A stretch of DNA of 64,000 bases from UBA5429 sp942493315. Lineage in GTDB: Bacteria; Bacteroidota; Bacteroidia; Bacteroidales; WCHB1-69. Shown here piece by piece: positions 44,246 through 54,395 of this stretch. The DNA lies in NCBI GenBank assembly GCA_942493315.1, contig OW818690.1, forward strand, positions 806,001 to 870,000, in the 5' to 3' direction. The notes beneath the pieces were generated by a model, which was given only the letters and a program-made list of their open reading frames with translations, made no database searches and was not told the origin of the DNA. The translations under genes were made by a program, and so were the position numbers. Numbering within the stretch: position 1 is the first letter of the stretch; every line of letters begins with the position of its first letter.

Positions 44246-45019
44246 ATGACAAAACATAGGCCACTCCTATTAGTGACCAACGATGATGGACATGAGGCGA
44301 AAGGATTAGCTGCTTTAGCAGAAGTTGCATCTCAGTTTGGGGAAGTGATTGTGATCACTCCAGACGGACCCCGCTCCGGTATGGCGCATGCTATTACTAT
44401 GAATGTTCCCCTTCGTGTGAAACTATATAAAACTGAAAATGGGATCCATTATTACAGAACCAACGGTACGCCTGTTGATTGTGTAAAACTGGGTCAGAAA
44501 GTAATTCTCAAAAATAGAAAAATTGATTTGGTGGTTTCAGGAATCAATCACGGTTCTAACTCATCAGTAAGTTTGATCTATTCCGGAACAATGGCAGCAG
44601 CTATTGAAGCCAGCTTTGAAAGTATTCCGGCAATCGGCTTTTCATTACTAGACTACTCCAATGATGCTGATTTTACAGCAGCAAAAGTTTATGCCGCAAA
44701 AATGATCCGAAAAGTTCTGGAAGAGGGATTACCCGATCACACTTGCCTTAATGTTAATGTTCCAAATATTCCTCTTGAAATAATAAACGGAATCAAAATT
44801 ACACGTCAAACCAAAGGGTATTGGAATGAAGATTTAGTGGAACATATTGACTCTTTTGGAAGACCATACTATTGGTTATCCGGAGAATTAGTAAACACCG
44901 ATCACGGTACTGACAGTTGCGAATGGGCTTTAACCAACCATTACGTTTCCGTTCAACCGGTACAATTTGATATGACAGCACATAAACACCTTAATACTTT
45001 AAAAAAATGGGAAGAATAG
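44246..45019 (+). CDS. surE: 5'-nucleotidase SurE
   Basis: The 257 residues start with RPLLLVTNDDGHEAKGLAAL, where NDDG is the metal-binding SurE motif. TPDGPRSGMAHAIT and SGINHGSNSSVSLIYSGTMAAAIEA are the other signature stretches. SurE dephosphorylates nucleoside monophosphates. The C-terminal half carries DHGTDSCEWALTNHYVSVQPV, as usual. It overlaps the next small gene by 13 bp. Confidence 0.95.
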   Translation: MTKHRPLLLVTNDDGHEAKGLAALAEVASQFGEVIVITPDGPRSGMAHAITMNVPLRVKLYKTENGIHYYRTNGTPVDCVKLGQKVILKNRKIDLVVSGINHGSNSSVSLIYSGTMAAAIEASFESIPAIGFSLLDYSNDADFTAAKVYAAKMIRKVLEEGLPDHTCLNVNVPNIPLEIINGIKITRQTKGYWNEDLVEHIDSFGRPYYWLSGELVNTDHGTDSCEWALTNHYVSVQPVQFDMTAHKHLNTLKKWEE

Positions 45020-45306
45020 TTGATTTACTCAGAAAAGATTCCATGTTCATGGGAATTATTTTAGGATTTTTATTTCCCGGAATATTATTCGGCATCCTGA
45101 AACTGATTATGTATTTTATTGAACAAAAAACAGGACCTGTCGATATGGTTACCAATTCAAAATTGATTGTTCTCAGTATGGTTCCTAATATTTTTATTTT
45201 AAGATACTATTTATTAAAACTGAAATACGATTTAACAGGAAGAGGTATTCTAGCTTCCACCTTTGTAATTGCTATCATATTTTCTATTCTCGTTTTTGCA
45301 TTTTAA
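45007..45306 (+). CDS. Small membrane protein of unknown function
   Basis: The 99 residues contain three predicted hydrophobic segments (about 14-35, 48-66 and 76-98) and a basic N-terminus (MGRIVDLLRK). No motif is recognised. It overlaps the 3' end of surE by 13 bp, so it is translated in another frame and is probably coupled. Confidence 0.7.
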   Translation: MGRIVDLLRKDSMFMGIILGFLFPGILFGILKLIMYFIEQKTGPVDMVTNSKLIVLSMVPNIFILRYYLLKLKYDLTGRGILASTFVIAIIFSILVFAF

Positions 45307-45331
45307 TCTGCAAACTTTGAATTAGATTCAT

Positions 45332-45339
45332 TAATTTTG
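45332..45339 (+). promoter_or_regulatory. -7 box of purL
   Basis: TAATTTTG lies 17 bp upstream of the ATG at 45356. Confidence 0.5.
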
Positions 45340-45355
45340 TCAAAATTATAACCCT

Positions 45356-48300
45356 ATGACTTATTATCATAAAATTCGGCTATTTGTTGAAAAGAAAGAG
45401 GCATTTCAAGTGGAAGCCCAAGCGTTAAAAAATGAATTGAACCACAACTTGCACCTCAACATTCAAAACTTAAGACTCATTAATGTATATGACATTTTTG
45501 AGATTGAATCTGAATTATTAGACAAAGCAAAAACAACCATTTTTTCAGAACCGGTTACTGATACTGTTTATGAAGAGATGAATCTTGATGGGTTAACCCA
45601 TTTTGCTATCGAATTTTTACCCGGACAGTTTGACCAGCGAGCAGATAGTGCCATGCAATGTTTATCACTGATAGATCCCAAAAATCAAACCGTGATTAAA
45701 AGTGCCCGTTTGATCATTCCGGATCAAAATATATCAGCACACGATTTGTCAAAAATAAAAAAATATTGTATCAATGAAGTGGAAGCTCGTGAAAAAGATA
45801 TGGCTGTTTTAGATGCTTCCGAAAGAATTGAAATTGCAGAAATTCCCATTTTTGAAGGATTTATTAATTATACACTTCCTGAAATCACCCGTTTCAGAGA
45901 GGATCTATCCTTAGCAATGTCTTTGGAAGATATCCTTTTTGTTCAGGATTATTTTAAAAATACGGAACAAAGAGATCCTTATGAAACAGAAATTAAAGTT
46001 TTAGATACTTATTGGAGTGATCATTGCAGACACACCACCTTTGAAACGGAAATTGAATCGATCCATTTTCATTCTTCCCAATTTGAATCTCAACTTCAGG
46101 ATGCTTATACCCAATATTTAGATTTGCGTGAAAAAGTGCATGGAAGTAGAAAGCCGATCACTTTAATGGATATGGCCACTATTTGCGGAAAAAATGAACG
46201 TAAAGCGGGCAACCTAGATGATATGGAGGTTTCAGATGAGATCAATGCATGTAGCGTCTTTGTAGATATTGATGTGGATGGAGTTCCTGAAAAATGGTTG
46301 TTGATGTTCAAAAATGAAACACACAATCACCCCACAGAAATTGAACCTTTCGGAGGAGCTTCCACCTGCGTTGGTGGAGCTATTCGTGATCCATTGAGCG
46401 GAAGAAGCTATGTGTATCAGGCTATGAGGGTTACAGGTGCAGGAAACATTACGGAACCCGTTGAAAATACTATAGATGGAAAACTTCCTCAAAGAGTGAT
46501 CTCTAAAACAGCCGCAGCCGGATACTCCTCTTACGGAAATCAGATTGGCCTAGCTTGTACCCATGTCAGAGAGATTTTTCATGATGGATATAAAGCCAAA
46601 AGAATGGAGATTGGTGCCGTTGTCGGTGCTGTTCCCGCTCATCAGGTACGTAGAGAGAAACCACTTCCCGGGGATGTAATCATCATGTTTGGGGGTAGAA
46701 CCGGAAGAGATGGAATCGGTGGTGCTACTGGTTCCTCAAAAGAACATACCGAAGCTTCCCTTGAAGTTTGTGCCGCTGAAGTTCAAAAAGGAAACGCTCC
46801 TGAAGAACGCAAAATTCAACACCTATTCAGAAAACCTGAAGTTACCCAACTAATTAAAAAATCTAACGATTTTGGAGCAGGTGGAGTTAGTGTTGCTATC
46901 GGAGAATTGGCGGATGGTCTTGAAATTGACTTAAATGCCGTAAAAACAAAATATAAAGGTCTTAACGGAACTGAACTTGCCATTAGTGAATCTCAGGAAA
47001 GAATGAGTGTTGTAGTGGCTCCCGAGGATGTAGATCTTTTTATTCACTACTGTACAGAAGAGAATATTGAAGCTACTGTTATTGCGGTTGTTACCGAAGA
47101 ACCTCGTTTAAAACTCCATTGGAATGGCAAAACCATTGTGAATATCAGCCGTGAATTTATCAATACTTCCGGGGTAAGACAAAAAACCAAAGTAGCTGTT
47201 GAACCGATCCCTGAAAACATTTTAGATCCACTTCCTGTTTGTGGTTCCGGTTTGGAAGAGCAGGTATATAACCGTCTGGCTGATCTTAACGTCACTTCTC
47301 AAAAAGGGATGATCGAAAACTTTGATGCAACCATTGGTGCATCTACCGTTTTGATGCCTTTTGGCGGAAAATATCAATTAACAGAAACACAAGCCGGTGT
47401 TCAAAAACTACCAGTTAGAAAAGGAATTACCGAAACCGCCAGTATTCTAAGCTTTGGATACAATCCGTTTATTTCTGAACGTTCCCCTTTCCATGGCGCT
47501 CAGTTTGCCATTCTGGAATCGATAGCTAAAATAGTTGCAGTTGGTGGTGATTATAAAAAAATCAGATTTACATTCCAGGAATATTTTGAAAAACTGGGAA
47601 AAGAGGATAGCAAATGGGGAAAACCATTTGCTGCATTATTAGGAGCTATTCACCTCCAAAACCAATACCATCTCCCCGCTATCGGTGGAAAAGACTCTAT
47701 GAGCGGAACTTTTAAACAACTCAACGTTCCTCCAACATTAGTCTCCTTTGCCATTGCTACAGAAAATAGCTCCCGAATCATCTCTCCTGAATTGAAAAAA
47801 ACAGGCAATAAATTGTATTTTCTACCCTGTTCTGTTAGTCAGGACGCTAAAATTGATATTGAACAATCTAAAAAACTTTTTGATTTTGTTTATCAACAAA
47901 TTGGAGCCAAAAAAATCATCTCTTGCTATACCATCGGATTTGGCGGAATCATTGAAGCATTAGCCAAAATGAGCTTCGGGAACAATCTGGGTTTTGACAT
48001 CGAAACCAAACTTCCTCTTTTTGACTATCAATACGGAAGTTTCGTGGTTGAAACAGAAGAGGAGTTAAATTACCCCGGTGCTATCCTGCTGGGAAAAGTA
48101 AGTGATCAATGGATCATCAATGGAACAAAGCTGAATAAAGAGAAAAGTTTGGCTTCCTGGAGAGGTACCTTTAATTCACTCTATCCGGAAACAGTTCCTG
48201 CCATTCAGAAAGAGATAAAAGAAACATATCCGTTTTACACTGGAGAAAAAAGTTACCAAACTTATCAAGGACAGGTTGACAAAATTAAAGTGGTGCTTCC

Positions 48301-49084
48301 TGTTTTTCCGGGAACCAATTGTGATTATGATACAGCCCGCGCTTTTGAACAAGCCGGTGCGGAAACCACCATTTTTGTGTTTAAAAATCTTAACGAACAA
48401 ATGATCAATGAATCGATTGATCAATTGGCTGCTTTAATAGATGATGCTCATATTTTAGCTTTAAGTGGCGGTTTTAGTTCCGGTGACGAACCTGATGGTA
48501 GTGGAAAATTTATTGCCAATGTTCTGAATAATGCCAAAATAAAAACCTCTATTGAACATTTATTAGAGAAAAAACACCTCATCGTTGGGATTTGTAACGG
48601 GTTCCAGGCTTTGGTTAAATCGGGACTCCTCCCTTATGCAAAAATTGGAGCTGTTACTCCTGAAGATCCCACATTGTACAGAAACGATATCAACAGACAC
48701 TTATCTCATATCACTAAAACAGTAGTTGCTTCCACCAATTCTCCGTGGTTGACCTCATTTAAAATAGGTGAAATACATCAGGTTGCCATCTCTCATGGGG
48801 AAGGAAAGTTTGTTGTTTCTGACCAGATCGCAAAACAATTGTTTCAAAATGGACAAGTGGCGTTCCAATACTGCGATTTTGAAGGAATCCCAACGATGCA
48901 AGAACCACATAATCCTAATGGCTCACTCTATGCTATTGAAGGAATCGTTTCACCTTGCGGGTTGATCTTAGGCAAAATGGGACATAGTGAACGTAAGGGA
49001 TCCCATTTATATAAAAATATTTACGGCAATAAAGTTCAAAACATTTTTGATAATGCTATAAACTATTTTAAAGGAAACAAATAA
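45356..49084 (+). CDS. purL: Phosphoribosylformylglycinamidine synthase, large single-chain form
   Basis: The 1242 residues form a fused PurL: N-terminal PurS-like domain (HKIRLFVEKKEAFQVEAQ), two AIRS-type ATPase halves and a C-terminal class I glutaminase. The ATPase core has FKNETHNHPTEIEPFGGASTC and GGRTGRDGIGGATGSS. The glutaminase has the nucleophile Cys in VGICNGFQALVKSG (near residue 1080) and a later SHGEGKF. The enzyme makes FGAM from FGAR, glutamine and ATP in purine synthesis. The order of segments and the start fit the clade II form found in Bacteroidota and Firmicutes rather than the E. coli type. No other pur gene is adjacent. Confidence 0.95.
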   Translation: MTYYHKIRLFVEKKEAFQVEAQALKNELNHNLHLNIQNLRLINVYDIFEIESELLDKAKTTIFSEPVTDTVYEEMNLDGLTHFAIEFLPGQFDQRADSAMQCLSLIDPKNQTVIKSARLIIPDQNISAHDLSKIKKYCINEVEAREKDMAVLDASERIEIAEIPIFEGFINYTLPEITRFREDLSLAMSLEDILFVQDYFKNTEQRDPYETEIKVLDTYWSDHCRHTTFETEIESIHFHSSQFESQLQDAYTQYLDLREKVHGSRKPITLMDMATICGKNERKAGNLDDMEVSDEINACSVFVDIDVDGVPEKWLLMFKNETHNHPTEIEPFGGASTCVGGAIRDPLSGRSYVYQAMRVTGAGNITEPVENTIDGKLPQRVISKTAAAGYSSYGNQIGLACTHVREIFHDGYKAKRMEIGAVVGAVPAHQVRREKPLPGDVIIMFGGRTGRDGIGGATGSSKEHTEASLEVCAAEVQKGNAPEERKIQHLFRKPEVTQLIKKSNDFGAGGVSVAIGELADGLEIDLNAVKTKYKGLNGTELAISESQERMSVVVAPEDVDLFIHYCTEENIEATVIAVVTEEPRLKLHWNGKTIVNISREFINTSGVRQKTKVAVEPIPENILDPLPVCGSGLEEQVYNRLADLNVTSQKGMIENFDATIGASTVLMPFGGKYQLTETQAGVQKLPVRKGITETASILSFGYNPFISERSPFHGAQFAILESIAKIVAVGGDYKKIRFTFQEYFEKLGKEDSKWGKPFAALLGAIHLQNQYHLPAIGGKDSMSGTFKQLNVPPTLVSFAIATENSSRIISPELKKTGNKLYFLPCSVSQDAKIDIEQSKKLFDFVYQQIGAKKIISCYTIGFGGIIEALAKMSFGNNLGFDIETKLPLFDYQYGSFVVETEEELNYPGAILLGKVSDQWIINGTKLNKEKSLASWRGTFNSLYPETVPAIQKEIKETYPFYTGEKSYQTYQGQVDKIKVVLPVFPGTNCDYDTARAFEQAGAETTIFVFKNLNEQMINESIDQLAALIDDAHILALSGGFSSGDEPDGSGKFIANVLNNAKIKTSIEHLLEKKHLIVGICNGFQALVKSGLLPYAKIGAVTPEDPTLYRNDINRHLSHITKTVVASTNSPWLTSFKIGEIHQVAISHGEGKFVVSDQIAKQLFQNGQVAFQYCDFEGIPTMQEPHNPNGSLYAIEGIVSPCGLILGKMGHSERKGSHLYKNIYGNKVQNIFDNAINYFKGNK

Positions 49085-49102
49085 ATTGATTGATTTTAAA
49101 AA

Positions 49103-50428
49103 ATGACAAAAGAAAGAATAACCGATATTATTAACCTTGTCAAAAGTGAAGTTAAACCTGCCTTAGGGTGTACCGAACCGATTGCTGTTGCACTTGCAGT
49201 TGCCAAATCGTGTGAAATCATGAGGGAAAATGGCTTTGAACCGGATAATATTGAAGTTGAAGTGAGCTCCAATATCCTAAAAAATGGTATGGGAGTAGGA
49301 ATTCCCGGAACCGGTATGGTGGGTCTTGATATTGCCGCAGCATTAGCTATGGTTTGTGGAAAAACAGAATATAATCTGGAAGTTCTGAAAGATATTAATA
49401 CATCGGCTATTGAAACAGCCAAAAAAAATGTAGAACAAGGCAAGGTTTCTGTTTCAATGGCAGTCACAACTAAAAAGTTGTATATCTGTGTTATTTCCTA
49501 TTCCGGAACCCATAAAGCCAAAACGATTATTCAGGATGAACATGACCAGATTGCCTATTACGATTTTGATGGGTCTATTTTGCATAATATGTCCACAGGA
49601 ACCGGAGATAAAGGGGTTTGTTCCATTCATGAAAAAGAGGAATCGAATGCCATTCTGGATCTCCATCTTTCAGTACAAGGAATTTGGGATTTTATTCATG
49701 AAGTTGAATATAACGATATTGAATTCATTCTTCAATCTGCAGATCTTAATAAAGCTTTAGCCAAAGAGGGAATCAAACATGAATATGGCTTACAGGTTGG
49801 TAAAACGATCCATACCAATATACACAAACACATTTTAGGATTTGGGCTACTCACCAATTCTATGGCTATGACAGCTGCTGCTTCTGATGCCAGAATGGCC
49901 GGTAGTATTTTGCCTGCCATGAGTAACACCGGAAGTGGAAATCAGGGAATCACTGCGACATTACCTGTTGTTGCGGCCTCTGAAACATTTATGAGTTCCC
50001 GTGAAGATCTGGCTCGTGCACTGATGTTGAGTCATCTAATCACCATTCACATCAAAGGACAATTGGGCAGGCTTTCTGCATTGTGCGGAGCTGTAGTCGC
50101 CTCCATCGGTTCCGCTTGTGGTATTGTTTATCTTGCTGATGGAACATTGGAACAAGTGAAATATGCCATTAAAAATATGGTAGGAAACATGACCGGAATG
50201 GTTTGTGATGGTGCCAAAATCGGGTGTGCTTTAAAAGTTGCTTCGGGTGTTTCTTCTGCTGTTCAATCCGTTTTACTTGCAATGGACAATATTTGTATCT
50301 CCGAGAACGATGGGATTATTGATAAAGATATTGAAAAAACCATCAAAAATCTTGCTCACATCGGCTCCCAGGGGATGCAACAAACAGACGATCTGATCCT
50401 ACAGATCATGGTATCGAAGCTTGCGTAA
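49103..50428 (+). CDS. cyuA: L-cysteine desulfidase/serine dehydratase alpha-like protein (UPF0597)
   Basis: The 441 residues belong to the CyuA/YhaM family, with ALGCTEPIAVALA near residue 22 (conserved Cys). Further motifs are MGVGIPGTGMVGLDIAAALA, SNTGSGNQGITATLPVVA and CDGAKIGCALKVA, with Cys residues that bind an Fe-S cluster in this family. Members break down L-cysteine to pyruvate, ammonia and sulfide, or act as serine dehydratase subunits. It stands 18 bp after purL and may share its transcript. Confidence 0.88.
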   Translation: MTKERITDIINLVKSEVKPALGCTEPIAVALAVAKSCEIMRENGFEPDNIEVEVSSNILKNGMGVGIPGTGMVGLDIAAALAMVCGKTEYNLEVLKDINTSAIETAKKNVEQGKVSVSMAVTTKKLYICVISYSGTHKAKTIIQDEHDQIAYYDFDGSILHNMSTGTGDKGVCSIHEKEESNAILDLHLSVQGIWDFIHEVEYNDIEFILQSADLNKALAKEGIKHEYGLQVGKTIHTNIHKHILGFGLLTNSMAMTAAASDARMAGSILPAMSNTGSGNQGITATLPVVAASETFMSSREDLARALMLSHLITIHIKGQLGRLSALCGAVVASIGSACGIVYLADGTLEQVKYAIKNMVGNMTGMVCDGAKIGCALKVASGVSSAVQSVLLAMDNICISENDGIIDKDIEKTIKNLAHIGSQGMQQTDDLILQIMVSKLA

Positions 50429-50429
50429 A

Positions 50430-50504
50430 GACAGCAGACTACGGACTACGGACTGCGGACTACGGACTGTTGTCTATTGACTATCGACTGTTGACTATTG
50501 ACTG
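50430..50504. repeat. GGACTACGGACTGC and TTGACTATTGACTG word repeats
   Basis: Two 9-10-bp word types follow directly after the cyuA stop codon. ACTACGGAC also occurs at 33397-33426. Confidence 0.85.
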
Positions 50505-50583
50505 TTTTTCCTTCTTAGTATTTTAAAAAAATTAAAAAAATATTATTTTGAATAATATTGTGGTTTTGTATTCGTTTTTTCTT

Positions 50584-50591
50584 TAGATTTG
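50584..50591 (+). promoter_or_regulatory. -7 box upstream of the tandem array
   Basis: TAGATTTG lies 43 bp before the ATG at 50634. No other strong -7 box was recognised ahead of the first array gene. Confidence 0.45.
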
Positions 50592-50633
50592 CAGCACAAA
50601 CAGAATTAAAAACAAGAAATAAACCATCCCATT

Positions 50634-51503
50634 ATGAACCGATTTTTTTTAATGTTCTCCCTCCTTTTTAGTATCATTTTTTCGTTAGGTCAAAATAATG
50701 TAAAAAAGTTATTATTTTTAATTTCATTATTTATTCTTGTTAGCAACAGCTATGCACAAGAGAAAGTGTTTCCTATAACTCAAACCAACAAAAGGTTTGT
50801 GAAAGTTGATGAAAAAATGTATGTGGATAAGTTTGAAGTTACCGTTCAAGATTATGTTACCTTTTTAGATGAGGCGAAAAAAAACGGTAGAGATATGTCG
50901 ATATTAATTTATGATTCAAATTGTTGGAGAGAGATTGTTCCGGCAAGAATTGCGGAAATAGATTACTATTTTAGTTACAGTAGCTACAGAAATTATCCAA
51001 TTTTAGGGATTTCCAATTTTGCAGCACAAGAGTTTTGCAAATGGTTAACCGAGAAATATAATGCTGATCCCAATAGAAAATTTACTAAAGTCGTCTTCAG
51101 ACTTCCAACAGAACAAGAGTTTGTTAAAGTTGCGCTTTCAATTTATGATACAACTAAGAGTTTTTATCCGTGGGGTTATCAAAGTTTATATAACAGAAAA
51201 CACAAAAAGAATTGCAATTTTTTAGAAATAAATCAATTTAATATTGACCTCGCTGAAGGGGGTTGCCATATAAGGAATTTTATTATTATCCCAATGACTG
51301 AACCTGTATGTAGTTATCTGCCAAATCCTTATGGAGTATATAACATTGTAGGAAATGTTTCTGAAATGATTCAGGAAGATCATTATGCTATGGGAGGGGA
51401 TTATTTATCAACCGGATATAATGTAAGAATCTGCTCTAAAAAATATTTCAGAGAACCAACCAGTATGGTAGGATTTAGAGTGTATATGGAAGTCATAAAT
51501 TGA
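50634..51503 (+). CDS. FGE-sulfatase-fold secreted protein with double leader
   Basis: The 289 residues open with two hydrophobic leaders in a row: the shared cassette MNRFFLMFSLLFSIIFSLGQ, then KKLLFLISLFILVSNSYAQ, each ending in an Ala/Gly-Gln site. The body has the FGE/SUMF1 pattern MYVDKFEVTVQDYVTFLDEA, FRLPTEQEFVKVAL, NPYGVYNIVGNVSEMIQEDHYAMGGDYLS and a final MVGFRVYMEV. The catalytic Cys pair of formylglycine-generating enzymes, expected in the C-terminal RGGSW region, is not seen, so the fold is probably structural or ligand binding, as in GldJ and GldK. It is the first gene of the tandem array. Confidence 0.72.
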   Translation: MNRFFLMFSLLFSIIFSLGQNNVKKLLFLISLFILVSNSYAQEKVFPITQTNKRFVKVDEKMYVDKFEVTVQDYVTFLDEAKKNGRDMSILIYDSNCWREIVPARIAEIDYYFSYSSYRNYPILGISNFAAQEFCKWLTEKYNADPNRKFTKVVFRLPTEQEFVKVALSIYDTTKSFYPWGYQSLYNRKHKKNCNFLEINQFNIDLAEGGCHIRNFIIIPMTEPVCSYLPNPYGVYNIVGNVSEMIQEDHYAMGGDYLSTGYNVRICSKKYFREPTSMVGFRVYMEVIN

Positions 51504-51540
51504 TAGATTAAATTTAAAAATAAAACATGACACCGGAGTT

Positions 51541-52548
51541 ATGAAAGTTTTGGAATTAAAAAAAAACAAGATGGTTTTTGATTTTATTAAAAATTTGAAA
51601 AACAAACATGTCATTTTAATATTGATATTTTTAATCTTTCAATATGCTGAAGGACAAAATACAATCGAAATTTTTAAATATTCAGATATCGTTGGGAAAA
51701 ACTACATTGTTATTTCTGATTCATTGTATGATTTGAAATTATACAGGGAATCTATTGAATATAATTTGGTTAGAATTAAAGAAGATCCTAAACAAACTCA
51801 ATTTTACAATCTCGCACAGTCATATTCAAAAATGGGGATGATAGATTCAGCATTCTATTATTTAAATTGCTACGTAAATATTAATAAACCGAATGATTTT
51901 CGTTCCGTTTTTGTTGAAGAAGATTTTGAAAGACTAAGAACAAATATAACGGAATGGAATAAGATTGTTTCTAAAATAGAATCACTGTATTTCAATGAGT
52001 TAGATTCAAATGTTAATAGAAAATATGCTTTAGAATTATTTTACTTAGGAATTCAGGATCAACTGTTTAGTTCCTATTATGGGGTCAGTTGTCGTACCAA
52101 ACGTGTTGAAAATATAACACAAATAAATCATCAAATAGACAATCAAAAAAAACTTAAAAAGTTAATCAGAAAATATGGTTTCCCAACTATCTCAGAAGTG
52201 GGTTTACATGCACAATTTTCTGCATTTTTAATCATACAACATAGTGATATTCGGGAAAAGTATTATTTATTAGCTGAAGAAGCGTATGAAAAAAATGATT
52301 ATCATCCGGCATGTTATGCCCTACTAACAGATAGATGGTTGATTCAAAACGGAAAATCACAACGATATGGAACTCAAATTAGAACAATAACTGAAGAAAA
52401 GGATGGGATAACATATAAAAAGAAAATTTTATCTCCAATAGAAACTTTAGAAGGAATAGATGAAATGAGAATGAAGATGAAACTACCACCTTTAAATGAG
52501 TACCTGCAATTCATGAATGCAACCATTCCTGAAGAGTATTTTAAATAA
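51541..52548 (+). CDS. Secreted helical/TPR-like protein with C-terminal DUF6624-like domain
   Basis: The 335 residues have a late signal-type segment (HVILILIFLIFQYAEGQ, ending near residue 40) and TPR-like helices (ESIEYNLVRIKEDPKQTQFYNLAQSYSKMGMIDSAFYYLN). A C-terminal domain from about residue 200 reads LIRKYGFPTISEVGLHAQFSAFLIIQHSD, then YALLTDRWLIQNGKSQRYGTQI and ILSPIETLEGIDEMRMKMKLPP, the DUF6624 pattern. GGAG lies 6 bp before the ATG and supports the start. It is the array member closest to DUF6624; the others have decayed or changed motifs. Function is unknown. Confidence 0.65.
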   Translation: MKVLELKKNKMVFDFIKNLKNKHVILILIFLIFQYAEGQNTIEIFKYSDIVGKNYIVISDSLYDLKLYRESIEYNLVRIKEDPKQTQFYNLAQSYSKMGMIDSAFYYLNCYVNINKPNDFRSVFVEEDFERLRTNITEWNKIVSKIESLYFNELDSNVNRKYALELFYLGIQDQLFSSYYGVSCRTKRVENITQINHQIDNQKKLKKLIRKYGFPTISEVGLHAQFSAFLIIQHSDIREKYYLLAEEAYEKNDYHPACYALLTDRWLIQNGKSQRYGTQIRTITEEKDGITYKKKILSPIETLEGIDEMRMKMKLPPLNEYLQFMNATIPEEYFK

Positions 52549-52604
52549 TAAAAAAACCCAATAAAACTCACATAAAATTGATATAAGAAATAAGCCATCC
52601 CATT

Positions 52605-53351
52605 ATGAACCGATTTTTTTTAATGTTCTCCCTCTTCTTTGGAATCATTTTTTCGCAAGGACAAAATAATATAAAAAAGTTATTATTATTAATTTTGGTT
52701 ATAATCCAAATGACATTCGTTCATGCACAACATGATCCATTTATTTATACTCCCAATAAAGTTTTTGTATTTGAAGCAAAATACGATTCTTGTGGTGTTC
52801 AATCGAAAAATTATATTGTCATGCGAATTCTCCCGGAAAAATCGGGCAAAGAGTATTTTATCACGTATGATTATTTTAGTTTCTTACCTGATTATAACTA
52901 TTTAGATTCCCTTTCATCCATCGATTCATCAGGATTTATTGAAACGACCACTGTATTAGAAACTTCAAAATACCTTTTTTTACATCCACCGCGTGTTCAA
53001 TATGATCGATTAACACAATATTTCCCTTTTCCTGAAGTGGATTTTCCCATTAAAGTTGGGAAAAGATATAAGAGAGGTTTTTTGTCCTTCAATGATCCCA
53101 AGTGCAATTGTCTATTTTGGATTAAATACAAAATGTATATTGACTTTTATACTCAATATAAATATAAAAATAAACTTATTGATGTAGCTCTTATCTACGG
53201 AGATGGCAAAAACAAAACCGGATTTTATTCTGTCCTCAATTTATATAGTAAAGAGTATGGCTTTGTTAAAATGAAATATTCTATAAGGGATTCTATAACT
53301 TTAGAATTAAACTTAATTAATGTTATTGATAAAAATGAGATTCAAAAATAA
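52605..53351 (+). CDS. Unrecognised secreted protein, array copy 1, with captured leader
   Basis: The 248 residues start with the shared leader MNRFFLMFSLFFGIIFSQGQ followed by a second hydrophobic leader KKLLLLILVIIQMTFVHAQ. The mature part (HDPFIYTPNKVFVFEAKYDSCGV...) is a beta-rich domain of about 205 residues with Cys in SCGV and CNCLFW. Copy 2 at 57532 has the same body but a different first leader (MKHSKQTIILIWILIQMTFVHAQ). The sequences become homologous at the stretch coding IQMTFVHAQ. No family was recognised. Confidence 0.65.
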   Translation: MNRFFLMFSLFFGIIFSQGQNNIKKLLLLILVIIQMTFVHAQHDPFIYTPNKVFVFEAKYDSCGVQSKNYIVMRILPEKSGKEYFITYDYFSFLPDYNYLDSLSSIDSSGFIETTTVLETSKYLFLHPPRVQYDRLTQYFPFPEVDFPIKVGKRYKRGFLSFNDPKCNCLFWIKYKMYIDFYTQYKYKNKLIDVALIYGDGKNKTGFYSVLNLYSKEYGFVKMKYSIRDSITLELNLINVIDKNEIQK

Positions 53352-53368
53352 ATTAAAATAATTCAATC

Positions 53369-54349
53369 ATGAAAAAATCAATTCTAATTCTTTTTCTGCT
53401 GTCATTAATCACTTTAACAGCATCGTCTCAAATAGTAACCTATCTCATTGTTGGGAAAAAACAGTATGAGGAGATCCCCAATTTTACTCTGGATTATCGT
53501 CTGGATTCCTTATTAGTGATTAAAAACTATCCTTCATTTTTGAATAAAATTTATTCCAAAAACAGAGCGGCACTACATCCTAAAGAGCTCTATTCTGCTG
53601 CTGTCTATTTTGATGGAATCAATCAACCCGACTCCACATTTAGCTATCTATCTGCATTCCTTATAGTTGCAACAGACGATAGATCTATTTTATTCCATGA
53701 TTATTTTCCCAATTTGAAAAAGAACAACACCTATTGGCCTTTGATCATCAACCAGTTGGAAAAAAATTACTTGAAAGAGATTCCGGATATTGAAAATAAA
53801 GAGTTAGCCCTTCAGATTTTTTATTTATCTATTGAAAAGTATAGGACTGAACTTCCATATACTGAACTCACTTTACACCAGATTGATTCTTTAACCAAAA
53901 ATGGTGAACTAAACTTGCAAAGAAAAGAAAATATAAGGAAAACGATGGATGCAATCATTGAAAAATATGGATTCCCTACAATGCAGATGGTTGGAAAATT
54001 TGCCGTATATCAATCTTATGATATTTTAAACTATACCAATCGTTTAACCAAACAATACCCAGAAGTTCAAAAAGCATATCTTCAAAAAGGGATTGAACCT
54101 GAATTATATGCCCAAATTACAGATAAATATTTGATATTAAAAGGGAAAAAACAATTATACGGAACCATCTTTAGAAGTTGTGAAACCAAATATGATCAAA
54201 AATATCCGGGCGCTTTTATTCTTTCTCCCGTTGAAAATTTTAAAGAACTCAATAAAAGACGATTGGAAATGGGGTTAAACACCATTGAAGAGCATGTGGA
54301 ACAACACAAAAATGAAAATCTGGTTATTCCGCAAGAGTATTATAAATAG
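53369..54349 (+). CDS. Secreted DUF6624-like protein, array copy 1
   Basis: The 326 residues have a signal peptide (MKKSILILFLLSLITLTASSQ). A helical N-terminal half contains LHPKELYSAAVYFDGINQPDSTFSYL. A DUF6624-like C-terminal part has IIEKYGFPTMQMVGKFAV (near residue 195), YAQITDKYLILKGKKQLYGTIF and FILSPVENFKELNKRRLEMGL. The His residues of the DUF6624 core seen at 51541 are missing. Copy 2 at 58239 is identical at nucleotide level in the first 520 bp except two synonymous changes, then diverges with amino-acid changes. Start 17 bp after the previous stop. Confidence 0.68.
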   Translation: MKKSILILFLLSLITLTASSQIVTYLIVGKKQYEEIPNFTLDYRLDSLLVIKNYPSFLNKIYSKNRAALHPKELYSAAVYFDGINQPDSTFSYLSAFLIVATDDRSILFHDYFPNLKKNNTYWPLIINQLEKNYLKEIPDIENKELALQIFYLSIEKYRTELPYTELTLHQIDSLTKNGELNLQRKENIRKTMDAIIEKYGFPTMQMVGKFAVYQSYDILNYTNRLTKQYPEVQKAYLQKGIEPELYAQITDKYLILKGKKQLYGTIFRSCETKYDQKYPGAFILSPVENFKELNKRRLEMGLNTIEEHVEQHKNENLVIPQEYYK

Positions 54350-54395
54350 AATTTGGAACATTATTATAAATATATTAAAATATAAAATTATCAAT